This document shows, piece after piece, positions 39,484-48,043 of a stretch of DNA of 64,000 nt (positions within the stretch are counted from its first letter, which is position 1; the number at the start of each line of letters is the position of its first letter). The position numbers were made by a program, and so were the translations under genes. This DNA is from an uncultured Bacteroidales bacterium (GTDB lineage Bacteria > Bacteroidota > Bacteroidia > Bacteroidales > P3). Below the pieces are notes generated by a model. The model had not been told where the DNA came from and made no database searches. It saw only the letters and a list, made by a program, of their open reading frames with translations. Location of the stretch: the NCBI GenBank assembly GCA_900316515.1, contig ONDE01000013.1:124001-188000 (forward strand), in the 5' to 3' direction.

Positions 39484-41397
39484 TTCTTGAGGTTGCACAG
39501 CGACGAACTCGCCGTGCTCCTTGATGTGCTCTATCAGGGCGTGATAGAAGTGATGCCTGCCAAGGGTGTCGGCGTTGCCGACGATGATGAGCTTCATGCG
39601 GGCACGTGTCATCGCCACGTTCATGCGTCGCAAGTCGCGCAGGAACCCTATGCTCCCCTCGGCGTTGTCGCGCACCAGGCTTATCACTATCACGTCGCGT
39701 TCCTGCCCCTGGAAGCCGTCGACGGTGCCCACGGTGATATGCCGTTTCAGACGGCGGAAATAATGCTGCATCTTCAGCAGTCGTCTCAGCAGCCGAGCCT
39801 GTCCGCGGTATGGGGTTATTATGCCGAAGTCCACGCGCTCGCTTTCTATCTTCTGTGGCGACACCATCTCTATGTAGTCGCGCAGTGTATGTATCACCAG
39901 CCGTGCCTCCTGGCTGTTGCTGATGCTTCCTGTGCGGGTCCTGAGTTCCGCAAGCTGCACGTCGTTCCTTTCTCCTGTCGGGGATCTGGTGGTGGAGGAG
40001 CTGGTGTCGAGCCACATCAGCGGTGTGTCGAGTGGGCTCACCAGCCTGTCGGCAGCTTCGGGGGCCGCCTGCAGGCGGTTGTGGTAGAACCAGCGCGACG
40101 GAAAAGCCATAATGTCTTCGTTCATGCGGTATTGTACCGTCAGCAGGCTCACAGCCCGCGGCCACAATGCCACCACCTTCTGCATCATGGTGTCGGCCAG
40201 TCCGCCTTTGGCTGCCGCCATGCTCTTCACCGTCGGCGGCAGCTGTTGGTGGTCGCCGCTCATCACCACACGGTCGGCCCTCAGCATCGCTGCCCAGCAG
40301 GCAGGCTCCAGGGCCTGCGCCACCTCGTCGACGAACAGGGTGCTGAACCGCCGCCGTTCCATGATGCGGTAGGCGCTGCCTATCAGCGTGCAGCTCACCA
40401 CACGAGCCTGCTCGAAGAGGTCGGCGTTAATCTTTATCTCCAGTTCAGTCTCGCGCTGCTGCAATTTGTGCCTCCGTTCGGCATTTGCCACTTTATTATC
40501 TCCGCGCAGCATCTTGCGGATGCTCCACAGCTCGTGGTAGTCGGGGTGTGCGGCATAGCGGCGCTCGTAGCTGCAGTCGAGCATTTCGTCGCTCATCCTC
40601 AAGGGGTTTCCGACGCGCAGCACATGTATGCCGCGTCGCATCAGTTGCTCGCTTATCCAGTCGACGGCGGCATTGCTCGGCGCGCATACGAGCACCTGTG
40701 TCTCGCGCTGCAGGGTCTCTATTATGGCCTCCACCAGCGTCGTGGTCTTGCCCGTCCCCGGGGGTCCGTGGACGATGGCCACCTCCTGGGCTTCTACAAC
40801 CCGTTGTATGGCGTCCTGTTGCGAGCGGTTGAGCCATGGGAACGACAGCTGCGGCAGCGTGCGGAACGACGGCGGCCGCTGTCCCAGCAGCACCTCGCGC
40901 AGGCGTACGAAGCGTTCATCGTCCCTGTGTTCTGCCTCGTTGAGGGCCTCGTTCATCACGCGGTAGCTGGTGTTGTCGATGCCCAGCTGCACGCCCAGCA
41001 GGTGGCGCACCGCCAGGTCGCGCATGCTCTGCTCGGCGGCCTTCGACGGCAGGCTCACGGTCATCACTCCCTCGCCCACCCATTCCACATAGCATTGGTG
41101 CTGGAGCTCCCTGGCACCGCTGTCGGCCATGTAGAACATGGTCACAGGCTTGCCTGGCTCGAAGTCCAGCTCCACCTCGTCCTCGCCAACTTCATAGCGC
41201 AACTCGAGGGTGAGCTGCCCTAGGGCATTGTAGGCTGTGTTGCCGAGCCGTACAGGGTAACGGCAGGCTGCCTCGCGTATGCTGCCTCCCAGCGACGCCT
41301 GCTTCTCCTCCAGGCTGCGCTGGTAGGCGCGGCGCTCCTCCTCGAGCTCCATGGCCACGAGTTCGCGCAGACGCGAGAAATATCCATGGGTTGTCAT
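39478..41397 (-). CDS. SF1 (Upf1/IGHMBP2-like) helicase
   Basis: 639 residues. Residues 1-200 form the N-terminal beta-barrel/stalk region. Motif I is IVHGPPGTGKTTTLVEAI near 210, Ia LVCAPSNAAVDWISEQL, motif II STLFVDEVAQALEP, motif III VVMSGDHQQLPPTV, then YRMNEDIMAFPSRWFY, motif V TVDGFQGQERDVIVISLVR and motif VI RRMNVAMTRARMKL. This is the bacterial Upf1-like family; substrates in bacteria are not defined. It overlaps the comEC 3' end by 6 bases tail to tail. Confidence 0.92.
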   Translation of the reverse strand: MTTHGYFSRLRELVAMELEEERRAYQRSLEEKQASLGGSIREAACRYPVRLGNTAYNALGQLTLELRYEVGEDEVELDFEPGKPVTMFYMADSGARELQHQCYVEWVGEGVMTVSLPSKAAEQSMRDLAVRHLLGVQLGIDNTSYRVMNEALNEAEHRDDERFVRLREVLLGQRPPSFRTLPQLSFPWLNRSQQDAIQRVVEAQEVAIVHGPPGTGKTTTLVEAIIETLQRETQVLVCAPSNAAVDWISEQLMRRGIHVLRVGNPLRMSDEMLDCSYERRYAAHPDYHELWSIRKMLRGDNKVANAERRHKLQQRETELEIKINADLFEQARVVSCTLIGSAYRIMERRRFSTLFVDEVAQALEPACWAAMLRADRVVMSGDHQQLPPTVKSMAAAKGGLADTMMQKVVALWPRAVSLLTVQYRMNEDIMAFPSRWFYHNRLQAAPEAADRLVSPLDTPLMWLDTSSSTTRSPTGERNDVQLAELRTRTGSISNSQEARLVIHTLRDYIEMVSPQKIESERVDFGIITPYRGQARLLRRLLKMQHYFRRLKRHITVGTVDGFQGQERDVIVISLVRDNAEGSIGFLRDLRRMNVAMTRARMKLIIVGNADTLGRHHFYHALIEHIKEHGEFVAVQPQES

Positions 41398-41403
41398 TGG
41401 TGG

Positions 41404-42201
41404 TTAGTGGGGTGTTATGCCGTAACCGAAGAGGGCGAAGTCGCCCTTCAGTGGGTCGTCGGGGAAAACCTCGCGCATGGCGTCGGTGAGGCGCTGGGCG
41501 GCACTCATAGAGGCGCAGCGGCTGGTTAAAAGATTGAGTTTCATGGCCTCGCTCACCACATGGGTGTCCATCGGCATGATGAGGGTGCGCTTGTCTATGA
41601 TATTTTTCCAGAGGCCGAGGTCCACCGGCGAGCCGTCGCGCACCATCCAACGCATGAACATGCAGACGCGCTTGCAGGCCGACGAGGCGTCTTTGGGCAC
41701 CACCGCGCCGCCGTTGTGCTCACTGAACCAACGACAAATCACTTCGATTGAGTGGAGAGTGGAGAGTGGAGAGTGGAGAGCGGAGAGGTATTCTCCGAGG
41801 CTGCCATGTTCCACAAGCATAGCGCGGTAGGCGTCGAGGAAGCGACGCATGGTGTCGTTGTTATAAAGTCGGTAGAAGCAGCTCTTGTCGCCCAAGGCGA
41901 AGTGCTCCTGATAGGCACCTGTCCGCAGCCAGTCGTCCATATCGCTGCCGGCCCATTCGAGCAGCTGTCCTATGCGAGGCATGAACTGGCTGCGGCTACC
42001 ATAACTCAACCCCGATGCCACGAAGGCCGTAGCCTCTTGGTTGCGTGAGCCTTGCACCTGGTGCATCCACCACGACGGGTCGCCCGTGATAAACTCTGCC
42101 GTCTCGTAGCGGTCGGCCAGCCGTATCAGCAGTTTGCGTGTTTCGTTACTAATCATACCATCATAACGCACCATTTTGGAAAATAGTGTGCCTTCCATCA
42201 C
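41404..42201 (-). CDS. TIGR02757 family protein with in-frame minisatellite
   Basis: 265 residues. Family features are FITGDPSWWMHQVQGSRNQEATAF and MPMDTHVVSEAMKLNLL, the latter like the helix-hairpin-helix/Asp region of DNA glycosylase-fold proteins, to which TIGR02757 is distantly similar. Residues 140-151 (SALHSPLSTLHS) are encoded by a tandem GAGTGGAGAG repeat (41749-41784) that looks like an insertion between conserved helices. It begins 6 bases upstream of the helicase gene on the same strand, so a two-gene operon. Internal ATGs at 42174 or 42156 are possible starts. Confidence 0.85.
   Translation of the reverse strand: MMEGTLFSKMVRYDGMISNETRKLLIRLADRYETAEFITGDPSWWMHQVQGSRNQEATAFVASGLSYGSRSQFMPRIGQLLEWAGSDMDDWLRTGAYQEHFALGDKSCFYRLYNNDTMRRFLDAYRAMLVEHGSLGEYLSALHSPLSTLHSIEVICRWFSEHNGGAVVPKDASSACKRVCMFMRWMVRDGSPVDLGLWKNIIDKRTLIMPMDTHVVSEAMKLNLLTSRCASMSAAQRLTDAMREVFPDDPLKGDFALFGYGITPH
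41749..41784. repeat. In-frame minisatellite within the TIGR02757 gene
   Basis: Three to four tandem copies of a GGAGAGT-type word (GTGGAGAGTGGAGAGTGGAG), adding about 12 residues without breaking the frame. Confidence 0.8.
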
Positions 42202-42290
42202 TTACTGCTCACATACTACTCACATACTACTCATATACTACCCACTTACTACCCACATCCTACCCTCACTCCTCATTCCTCACTCCTCCC
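42199..42290. repeat. Short-word tandem repeat (ACATACTACTC words)
   Basis: Runs of ACTACTCACAT, TACTACCCAC and CTCACTCCTC words between the start of the TIGR02757 gene and the T9SS tail remnant. No stem or gene. Confidence 0.75.
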
Positions 42291-42291
42291 G

Positions 42292-42603
42292 ATGGCAGCT
42301 CCATATGGGTGCCCCCGGAGCGCCCCCCTGGCCTTCAGCCTCAACGGCGGCAACGGCATCGACGGCATCGACGCCCCCGACATCACCCTCACCCCCAACC
42401 CCGCCTCGGAGCGCGTCACCGTCTCGGCCACGGGGATGCAGAGCGTCGAGCTGCTTGCCGTGACGGCACCGTAATCCTCCACCGCGACGGCCTGCATCAG
42501 GACGAATACCTCCTCGACCTCAAAGGCCTCGCCGCAGGCGTCTACATGGTGCGCGTAAGCACCCCCCTCGGCACCGCCACCCGCCGACTCATGGTGCAGT
42601 AAC
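42292..42603 (+). pseudogene. Remnant of a T9SS-exported protein (C-terminal sorting domain, frameshifted)
   Basis: Frame 1 (42292-42474) gives DITLTPNPASERVTVSATG, the start of a T9SS type A sorting domain; it then ends at TAA. From about 42455 another frame continues DGTVILHRDGLHQDEYLLDLKGLAAGVYMVRVSTP...RRLMVQ, the rest of the same domain. One base lost near 42455-42465 explains the break. No passenger domain or signal peptide precedes it; the upstream sequence is a word repeat. It is a decayed or rearranged gene end. Confidence 0.75.
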
Positions 42604-42722
42604 TTTTTTGGTTTTTTCACATTTTTGTGTTGGTAATTCAATTTTTTTTTGTAATTTAGCGGTGTCAAAAGTAGGTGTGAGAATACCTGCCCGATTGGAA
42701 TAAATAATTAAAAAACAATAAT

Positions 42723-43412
42723 ATGGAACTCAAGAAAAATCCCAGCGCCGACCTTGAAAAACGCCGCGGTCTCTATCTGGAGATAGGTCTTGTGGTGATT
42801 ATGGCTGTTGCGCTGGCAGCTTTCGAGTGGAAAAGCTACGACCAAGAGAAGGTCGAGGTGGTACAGCGTACCGCCGAGAACGAAGTGGAGGATGTTATTA
42901 TCCAGACACAGCAGGAAGAGCTGCCTCCTCCTCCTCCCCCCGAGGCTCCCGAGGTTACTACCGAGCTGAACATCATCGAGGATGATGCCGAATCGGAGAA
43001 CGAAATGGACATGAGTGCTTTCCAGCGTCAGGAAGAAGCCACGAACATCGAGGCCCAGCATGTCGAGATTGAGGAAGAAGAAGAGGTCGCCGAAGAAGAG
43101 ATTTTCCAGGTTGTGGAGAACGACCCCGAATTTCCCGGCGGTGTTGAGGCTATGTACAAGTACCTGGCCCAGAACATCAAGTATCCTCAGCTGGCACGCG
43201 AGAACAACATCACCGGCAAGGTGTGGGTGACCTTCGTCGTCGAGAAAGACGGCTCTGTTACCAACGTCACGGTGGTGCGTGACATCGGTGGTGGCTGCGG
43301 CGCCGAAGCTGTGCGTATCGTGAAGTCGATGCCCAAGTGGACGCCTGGCAAGCAGCGTGGCAAGAACGTGCGTGTGCAGTACAGACTCCCTGTCAACTTC
43401 TCGCTGCGTTGA
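42723..43412 (+). CDS. tonB: TonB family energy-transducer protein
   Basis: 229 residues. One N-terminal membrane helix (LYLEIGLVVIMAVALAAF), a periplasmic linker with the proline run ELPPPPPPEAPEV and a long acidic coiled section (VEIEEEEEVAEEE), then the TonB C-terminal domain (FPGGVEAMYKYLAQNIKYP, GKVWVTFVVEKDGSVTNVTVVR, MPKWTPGKQRGKNVRVQYRLPVNF). It transmits proton-motive force to outer-membrane TonB-dependent transporters. No exbB/exbD is adjacent. Confidence 0.9.
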   Translation: MELKKNPSADLEKRRGLYLEIGLVVIMAVALAAFEWKSYDQEKVEVVQRTAENEVEDVIIQTQQEELPPPPPPEAPEVTTELNIIEDDAESENEMDMSAFQRQEEATNIEAQHVEIEEEEEVAEEEIFQVVENDPEFPGGVEAMYKYLAQNIKYPQLARENNITGKVWVTFVVEKDGSVTNVTVVRDIGGGCGAEAVRIVKSMPKWTPGKQRGKNVRVQYRLPVNFSLR

Positions 43413-43440
43413 TAATTGGTTAGACGTAGAGTCTACGAGG

Positions 43441-43486
43441 CAACGAGACTACGAGTGGTGCAAGTCCAGGTAGTCTCGTTGTTTTA
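43441..43486 (+). terminator. Rho-independent terminator after tonB
   Basis: CAACGAGACTAC (43441-43452) and GTAGTCTCGTTG (43470-43481) pair perfectly, followed by TTTTAT. The surrounding spacer repeats GTAGTC words. Confidence 0.8.
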
Positions 43487-43518
43487 TACTCTTGTAGTCG
43501 TGTAGCCCTGTAGTCTAT

Positions 43519-45429
43519 ATGATATCAGTAAACAACTTGTCGGTGCAGTTCACTGGCACCGACCTCTTCAGCGGTGTGACCTTCAATATAGGCGACCGCG
43601 ACCGGATTGGACTTGTAGGCATGAACGGTGCCGGCAAGTCCACTCTTTTAAAGATACTCTGTGGCTGGCAGGAGCCGGAAAGCGGCACTCTCGTTGTGGC
43701 CTCGGGCCAGACGGTGGGCTATCTGCCGCAGGAGATGGTGCCCGATGCCATAGGCACCGTCATCGACGAGGCTCTGACGGCCTTCAGCGAACTCGATGAG
43801 CTGGAGCGCGAGCAGGAACGCCTGACGGCGGAGATTGCCGAGCGTGAAGACTATGAGAGTGCCGAATACACACGCCTGTTGGAGCGTCACAACGAGGTTA
43901 CGGAACACCTTGCCGTGCTTGGCGGCGGCCGTCGTCGCGAGCAGGCCGAGAAGGTGTTGCTGGGTCTTGGCTTCAAGCACGAAGACTTCGAACGCCCCGT
44001 GGCGGTGTTCAGCGGTGGATGGCAGATGCGCGTGGAGCTGGCCAAGCTGTTGCTGCGCCACCCGGACTTCCTGTTGCTCGACGAGCCCACCAACCACCTG
44101 GACATTGTCTCCATACAGTGGCTGGAGAACTATCTATCCTCGTACAGCGGTGCCGTGGTGCTGGTGAGCCATGACCGCACCTTTCTCGACAATATCACCA
44201 CGCGCACCATCGAGATTACCGCCGGCCGTATCTATGACTACCGTTGCCCTTACTCGGAGTATGTGGTGCAGATGCAGGAGCGGCGTGCCAGCCAGATGGC
44301 GCAGCTCACCAACCAGCAGCGCCAGGTGGCGCAGATAGAGGCTTTCATCGAGCGCTTCCGCTACAAGGCCACCAAGGCCAAGCAGGTGCAGAGCCGTGTG
44401 AAGATGCTTGAACGGATGGACAAGATCACTGTCGACGAGGTGAGCACCGAGAGCATCCATTTCCAGTTCCCGCCGGCACCGCACAGTGGCAAGATTGTTG
44501 TCGAGGCCCAGCATCTGGGCAAGGCCTACGGCGACAACCAGGTGTTCGACGGTGTCGACCTGCTGCTCACTGCAGGCAGGAAAGTGGCCTTCGTGGGTCG
44601 CAACGGCGAGGGCAAGTCGACTATGGCCAAGATTATTGTGGGCGATATCAACGACTACACCGGCACGTTCCGTCTCGGGGCCGGGGTGGTGCTGGGCTAC
44701 TATGCCCAGAACCAGGCGGCCATGCTCAACCTTGACCGCACTGTTTTCGAGACCATCGACGACATAGCCCTCGGCGACATACGTCCCAAGATACGCAATA
44801 TTCTGGGCAGTTTCCTTTTCGGCGACGACGATATGGACAAGAAGGTGCGTGTGCTCAGTGGCGGCGAGAAAGCGCGACTGGCCCTTGCCAAGTTGTTGCT
44901 CACCCCCTGCAACCTGCTCATCCTCGACGAGCCGACGAACCACCTCGACATGAACTCCAAGGACATCCTGAAGAATGCCCTGCTGCAATACACAGGCACG
45001 CTGATAGTTGTGAGCCACGACCGTGACTTCCTCAGCGGCCTCACCGACGAGCTCTACGAGTTCCGCGACGGTGCGGTGCACGAGTTCAAGGGAGACATCA
45101 TGGAGTTCCTGGAGAGCTCCAGTTTGACCAATGATGCCGCTGTGGCAGGTCCTGCTGCCAAAGTCAAAGACAACAGTGCCTCGAAGCAGGCCTACGAGCA
45201 GAGCAAAGAGCGCGAGCGCGAGCGTCGCAAGTTGCAGAACGCCGTTGCGCAGAAGGAGAAAGAGATAGAAGAATTAGAGGCGCAGGTGGCCGCAAAAGAC
45301 GAACTGCTGGCCACAGGGCAGCCACAAGAGGCGGCATTCTATAAAGACTACGAACAGCTGAAGCGGCAGCTCGAGCAGAAGATGGAGGAGTGGGAAGAGG
45401 CTGTCGTTGCTGCGGAGAATTTCCAATAG
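43519..45429 (+). CDS. ABC-F family ATPase
   Basis: 636 residues with two ATP-binding cassettes and no membrane segment. Cassette 1: GMNGAGKSTLLKIL, signature FSGGWQMRVELAKLLL, LLLDEPTNHLD. Cassette 2: GRNGEGKSTMAKII, LSGGEKARLALAKLLL, LILDEPTNHLD. The linker has the basic RYKATKAKQVQSRVKML (P-site tRNA-interaction motif region) and the C-terminus (residues about 555-630) is a coiled coil. ABC-F proteins act on ribosomes as translation factors or target-protection proteins; the layout is closest to housekeeping Uup/YheS-like members. Confidence 0.92.
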   Translation: MISVNNLSVQFTGTDLFSGVTFNIGDRDRIGLVGMNGAGKSTLLKILCGWQEPESGTLVVASGQTVGYLPQEMVPDAIGTVIDEALTAFSELDELEREQERLTAEIAEREDYESAEYTRLLERHNEVTEHLAVLGGGRRREQAEKVLLGLGFKHEDFERPVAVFSGGWQMRVELAKLLLRHPDFLLLDEPTNHLDIVSIQWLENYLSSYSGAVVLVSHDRTFLDNITTRTIEITAGRIYDYRCPYSEYVVQMQERRASQMAQLTNQQRQVAQIEAFIERFRYKATKAKQVQSRVKMLERMDKITVDEVSTESIHFQFPPAPHSGKIVVEAQHLGKAYGDNQVFDGVDLLLTAGRKVAFVGRNGEGKSTMAKIIVGDINDYTGTFRLGAGVVLGYYAQNQAAMLNLDRTVFETIDDIALGDIRPKIRNILGSFLFGDDDMDKKVRVLSGGEKARLALAKLLLTPCNLLILDEPTNHLDMNSKDILKNALLQYTGTLIVVSHDRDFLSGLTDELYEFRDGAVHEFKGDIMEFLESSSLTNDAAVAGPAAKVKDNSASKQAYEQSKERERERRKLQNAVAQKEKEIEELEAQVAAKDELLATGQPQEAAFYKDYEQLKRQLEQKMEEWEEAVVAAENFQ

Positions 45430-45440
45430 AGAAAAAACAG

Positions 45441-45470
45441 AGCGGGCCCCGCCGAATGGCGGGGCCCGCT
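45441..45470. terminator. Bidirectional terminator between ABC-F and OmpA-family genes
   Basis: AGCGGGCCCCGCC-GAAT-GGCGGGGCCCGCT, a perfect 13-bp stem between two convergent genes, with A-rich and T-rich flanks. Confidence 0.9.
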
Positions 45471-45494
45471 TGTTGTATGCTGTGCCGTATCACA

Positions 45495-48011
45495 CTACTT
45501 GAGTGTGATGACGGCGCGGCGGTTCTGGTAGCGGTGCTCCTCGGTGTCGTTGTCCACCACGGGCTCGTTCTGGCCCTTCGAGGCGGTGCTGATCTGGCTG
45601 GCAGGGGCACCCTGTTTGACCATAAGCTGCTTCAGGGCTTCGGCGCGGCGCTGGCCGTAGTTCATGTTGCTCTCGGCGGAACCGACGTTGTCGGTGTGGC
45701 CGGTGATGAGCACCTTGACATTCTTGTCGGCGCGCATGGCGGCGCAGAGGGCGCGGATGGCGAGGTCGGTCTTGTTGTCGAACTTGGGCTCGGTGCTGCT
45801 GAAGTCGAAGTGCACGGTAGCGTTGATCTGGTCGAGGTACTGCTGCAGCTGTGCACGGTCGGCAGGCTTGTTGGTGTTATTGTTGTTGCCGTTGTTGTCA
45901 GCCTTGCTGTTGTCGGGGGTGTTGTTGTCGCCGGTGTTGCCATTGGCGAGGCGGCGTGCACGTTCGGCAGCCTGCTGGGCGGCGCGGGCGGCGCGGTAGG
46001 CGGCGGCGGTGTCACCCATACGGGCGGCCTCGGCAGCCTCGGCGGCATAGCGCGAAGCCTCGGCAGCGGCCTCCTTGGCCTCCTTGTTGTTGGAGCGTGA
46101 AGCATACTTGTTGGCCGACTCGGCAAACGACTTGGCGCAGGCGGCATAGCTGTCGGCCAGGTTGCCACGGTAGGCCTTGCCGGAAGCATCCTTGGCAGAG
46201 GTCTTGGCGGGGTTGCAGTTAGCGTCTTCGGCCATGGCGAGAGCCTCGTTGGCGAGGTAGTCGGCGTAGTTCGGGTCGTTCCAGGCGTTGGCCTTCTTGC
46301 CGTTGCCATTCTCTTGGTCGCGGGCTATCTCTGAGTTGATGCGGGCGTTGCGGCTGGCAGCCATAGCGCAGTCGAGACCGTCCTTCTGGGCAGCTTCGGC
46401 ATAGAGGGCGGCATCGTCGGCAGCCTTCTTGGCATCGTCGTTCGACGACTTGGCAGCATAGGCGTTGGCATCGTTGGCATAGGAGGCAGCAATGGCGGCA
46501 TAGGCGTCGTTGAAGAGGTCGTAGGCCTTGCAGTATTTGCCGTTGTTGTAAGCCTTCTTGGCATCGGCGGCCTTGGCACGTGCATCGGCGACGGCGGCTT
46601 TGGCCTCGTCGTTGTTGGCGGCATTGGCGGCCTGCTCAGCCTCGTCGAGGTCGGCATCGATGCTGTTCATGGCCTGGGCCATATCGGGGTTGTTCATGCG
46701 GCGGGCGTTGCAGCGTGCCTCGCGGGCGGCAGCCTCTTCGGGAGACTCTTCGTAGTCGCCGTTGGCATACTCGTCGTTGCCGTAGTTGTTGTTGCCATTT
46801 TTGTTATCGGTACCGTCATCGGTCTTTCTGGTGCCACGTTCGGTGTTGACGGTCTTGGTGCCATCGTCGTTTCTCACAACGGTGGGGTTGTTCTTGTCGT
46901 TGTCGTCAGCCTTCTTGGCATCGTCGTTGCCCTTGTTGTCCTTGCCCTGCTCGGCGGTGGCATCGTCGTTGCCCTTGTTGTCTTTGCCCTGCTTGGCGGT
47001 GGCGTCGTCGTTGCCCTTGTTATCCTTGCCCTGCTTGGCAGTGGCATCGTCGTTACCCTTGTTGTCCTTGCCCTGCTTGGCGGTGGCAGGAGTGTTGTCG
47101 TCGTAGCGGGTAAGTTCGGTATCGTCATTGGCGTCACCCTTGCTGCCGCGAGCTTTCTTCTCGCAGTCCCAGCCCAGGTTGATGCCGAGTTTGGCGCCGA
47201 AGTTGAGCAGGCTGAGAGCGTCGGCCTGGTCGGAGGCGAGGGTGCTGTTGTAGGTGATGCTGTTGTCGTCGGCTACTTCGAGGAGCGACTTGGTGCTGAC
47301 GCTGTCCATCAAGTTGGTGAGACCGTAGCCGCCGTAGATGCCGAAATAGAGACCCCAGTTGTTGCTGAGGGCGTAGTTGAAGCCGAGGTCGGCAATGACG
47401 CTGATGCCTTTCTTGGTGATGTTTGCATCGCCTTTGACTTCTTCGTCATAGGTGAGGAAGCCGTGGTCAGGCAGGTTGTTGACAGTATAACCCAGCGAGG
47501 GGAAGTATCCTTCGGTGCGGAACTCGCCATCGACGGTCTTGTATTTGCCGAAGAGTGGCATGTCGAACTGGGCGCCGAGGCCGATGAGGACGAAGGCACG
47601 TTCACTTACTGGAGCACGCCAGTAGAGTTCGACGGGGACACTGAGATAATAGAGTGACTGACGTTCAGTCCAATTGTCATATACCGTGTGAAGGTCGTAG
47701 GTGACAGCGGGGTTGTCGGCATGGGTCTGGTTGGGGGTTACCTCCTCGTTGTTGTATACAACTTTGGAGTTGGCGCAGTTGAATTGGGCACCCAGGCCGA
47801 TACCGAAATGGGTACCGAAGAAGTGGGTGTAGCGCAGACCGGCGCCGTAGCCGAGGCCAAGCTTGGCGGTTCCCATATCTGTCGTGCCAATGGTCATGGT
47901 GTTGAAGCCTCCGTTGATGTTGAGGCCTATATAATTGCTGTGCTGATAGCTCTGGGCATTGGCACCGAGGGCGAGGGCCAGCACACCAAACAGGATGAAT
48001 ATGCGTTTCAT
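45495..48011 (-). CDS. OmpA-family outer-membrane protein with tandem repeats and Ala-rich rod
   Basis: 838 residues. Signal peptide MKRIFILFGVLALALGANAQ; residues about 20-285 form a beta-barrel; residues about 300-370 hold four copies of a 14-residue unit AKQGKDNKGNDDAT, then a long Asn/Lys/Asp segment; residues about 430-690 are alanine-rich helical sequence (AEQAANAANNDEAKAAVADARAKAA); the last 110 form an OmpA peptidoglycan-binding domain (VHFDFSSTEPKFDNKT, VLITGHTDNVGSAESNM, YGQRRAEALKQLM). It would link the outer membrane to peptidoglycan across a long rod. The repeat number may vary between strains. Confidence 0.87.
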   Translation of the reverse strand: MKRIFILFGVLALALGANAQSYQHSNYIGLNINGGFNTMTIGTTDMGTAKLGLGYGAGLRYTHFFGTHFGIGLGAQFNCANSKVVYNNEEVTPNQTHADNPAVTYDLHTVYDNWTERQSLYYLSVPVELYWRAPVSERAFVLIGLGAQFDMPLFGKYKTVDGEFRTEGYFPSLGYTVNNLPDHGFLTYDEEVKGDANITKKGISVIADLGFNYALSNNWGLYFGIYGGYGLTNLMDSVSTKSLLEVADDNSITYNSTLASDQADALSLLNFGAKLGINLGWDCEKKARGSKGDANDDTELTRYDDNTPATAKQGKDNKGNDDATAKQGKDNKGNDDATAKQGKDNKGNDDATAEQGKDNKGNDDAKKADDNDKNNPTVVRNDDGTKTVNTERGTRKTDDGTDNKNGNNNYGNDEYANGDYEESPEEAAAREARCNARRMNNPDMAQAMNSIDADLDEAEQAANAANNDEAKAAVADARAKAADAKKAYNNGKYCKAYDLFNDAYAAIAASYANDANAYAAKSSNDDAKKAADDAALYAEAAQKDGLDCAMAASRNARINSEIARDQENGNGKKANAWNDPNYADYLANEALAMAEDANCNPAKTSAKDASGKAYRGNLADSYAACAKSFAESANKYASRSNNKEAKEAAAEASRYAAEAAEAARMGDTAAAYRAARAAQQAAERARRLANGNTGDNNTPDNSKADNNGNNNNTNKPADRAQLQQYLDQINATVHFDFSSTEPKFDNKTDLAIRALCAAMRADKNVKVLITGHTDNVGSAESNMNYGQRRAEALKQLMVKQGAPASQISTASKGQNEPVVDNDTEEHRYQNRRAVITLK
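46919..47090. repeat. Four 42-bp tandem units inside the OmpA-family gene
   Basis: Each unit encodes 14 residues (AKQGKDNKGNDDAT), with small variants in one copy (AEQ for AKQ). In-frame unit length allows copy-number change without loss of function. Confidence 0.85.
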
Positions 48012-48043
48012 TGTTGTATTCCTTATATTCGTTGATACTGCTT

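Noticed and set aside
39487..41223. 578-residue plus-strand open frame opposite the SF1 helicase
   Set aside because: Shadow of a gene with all helicase motifs.
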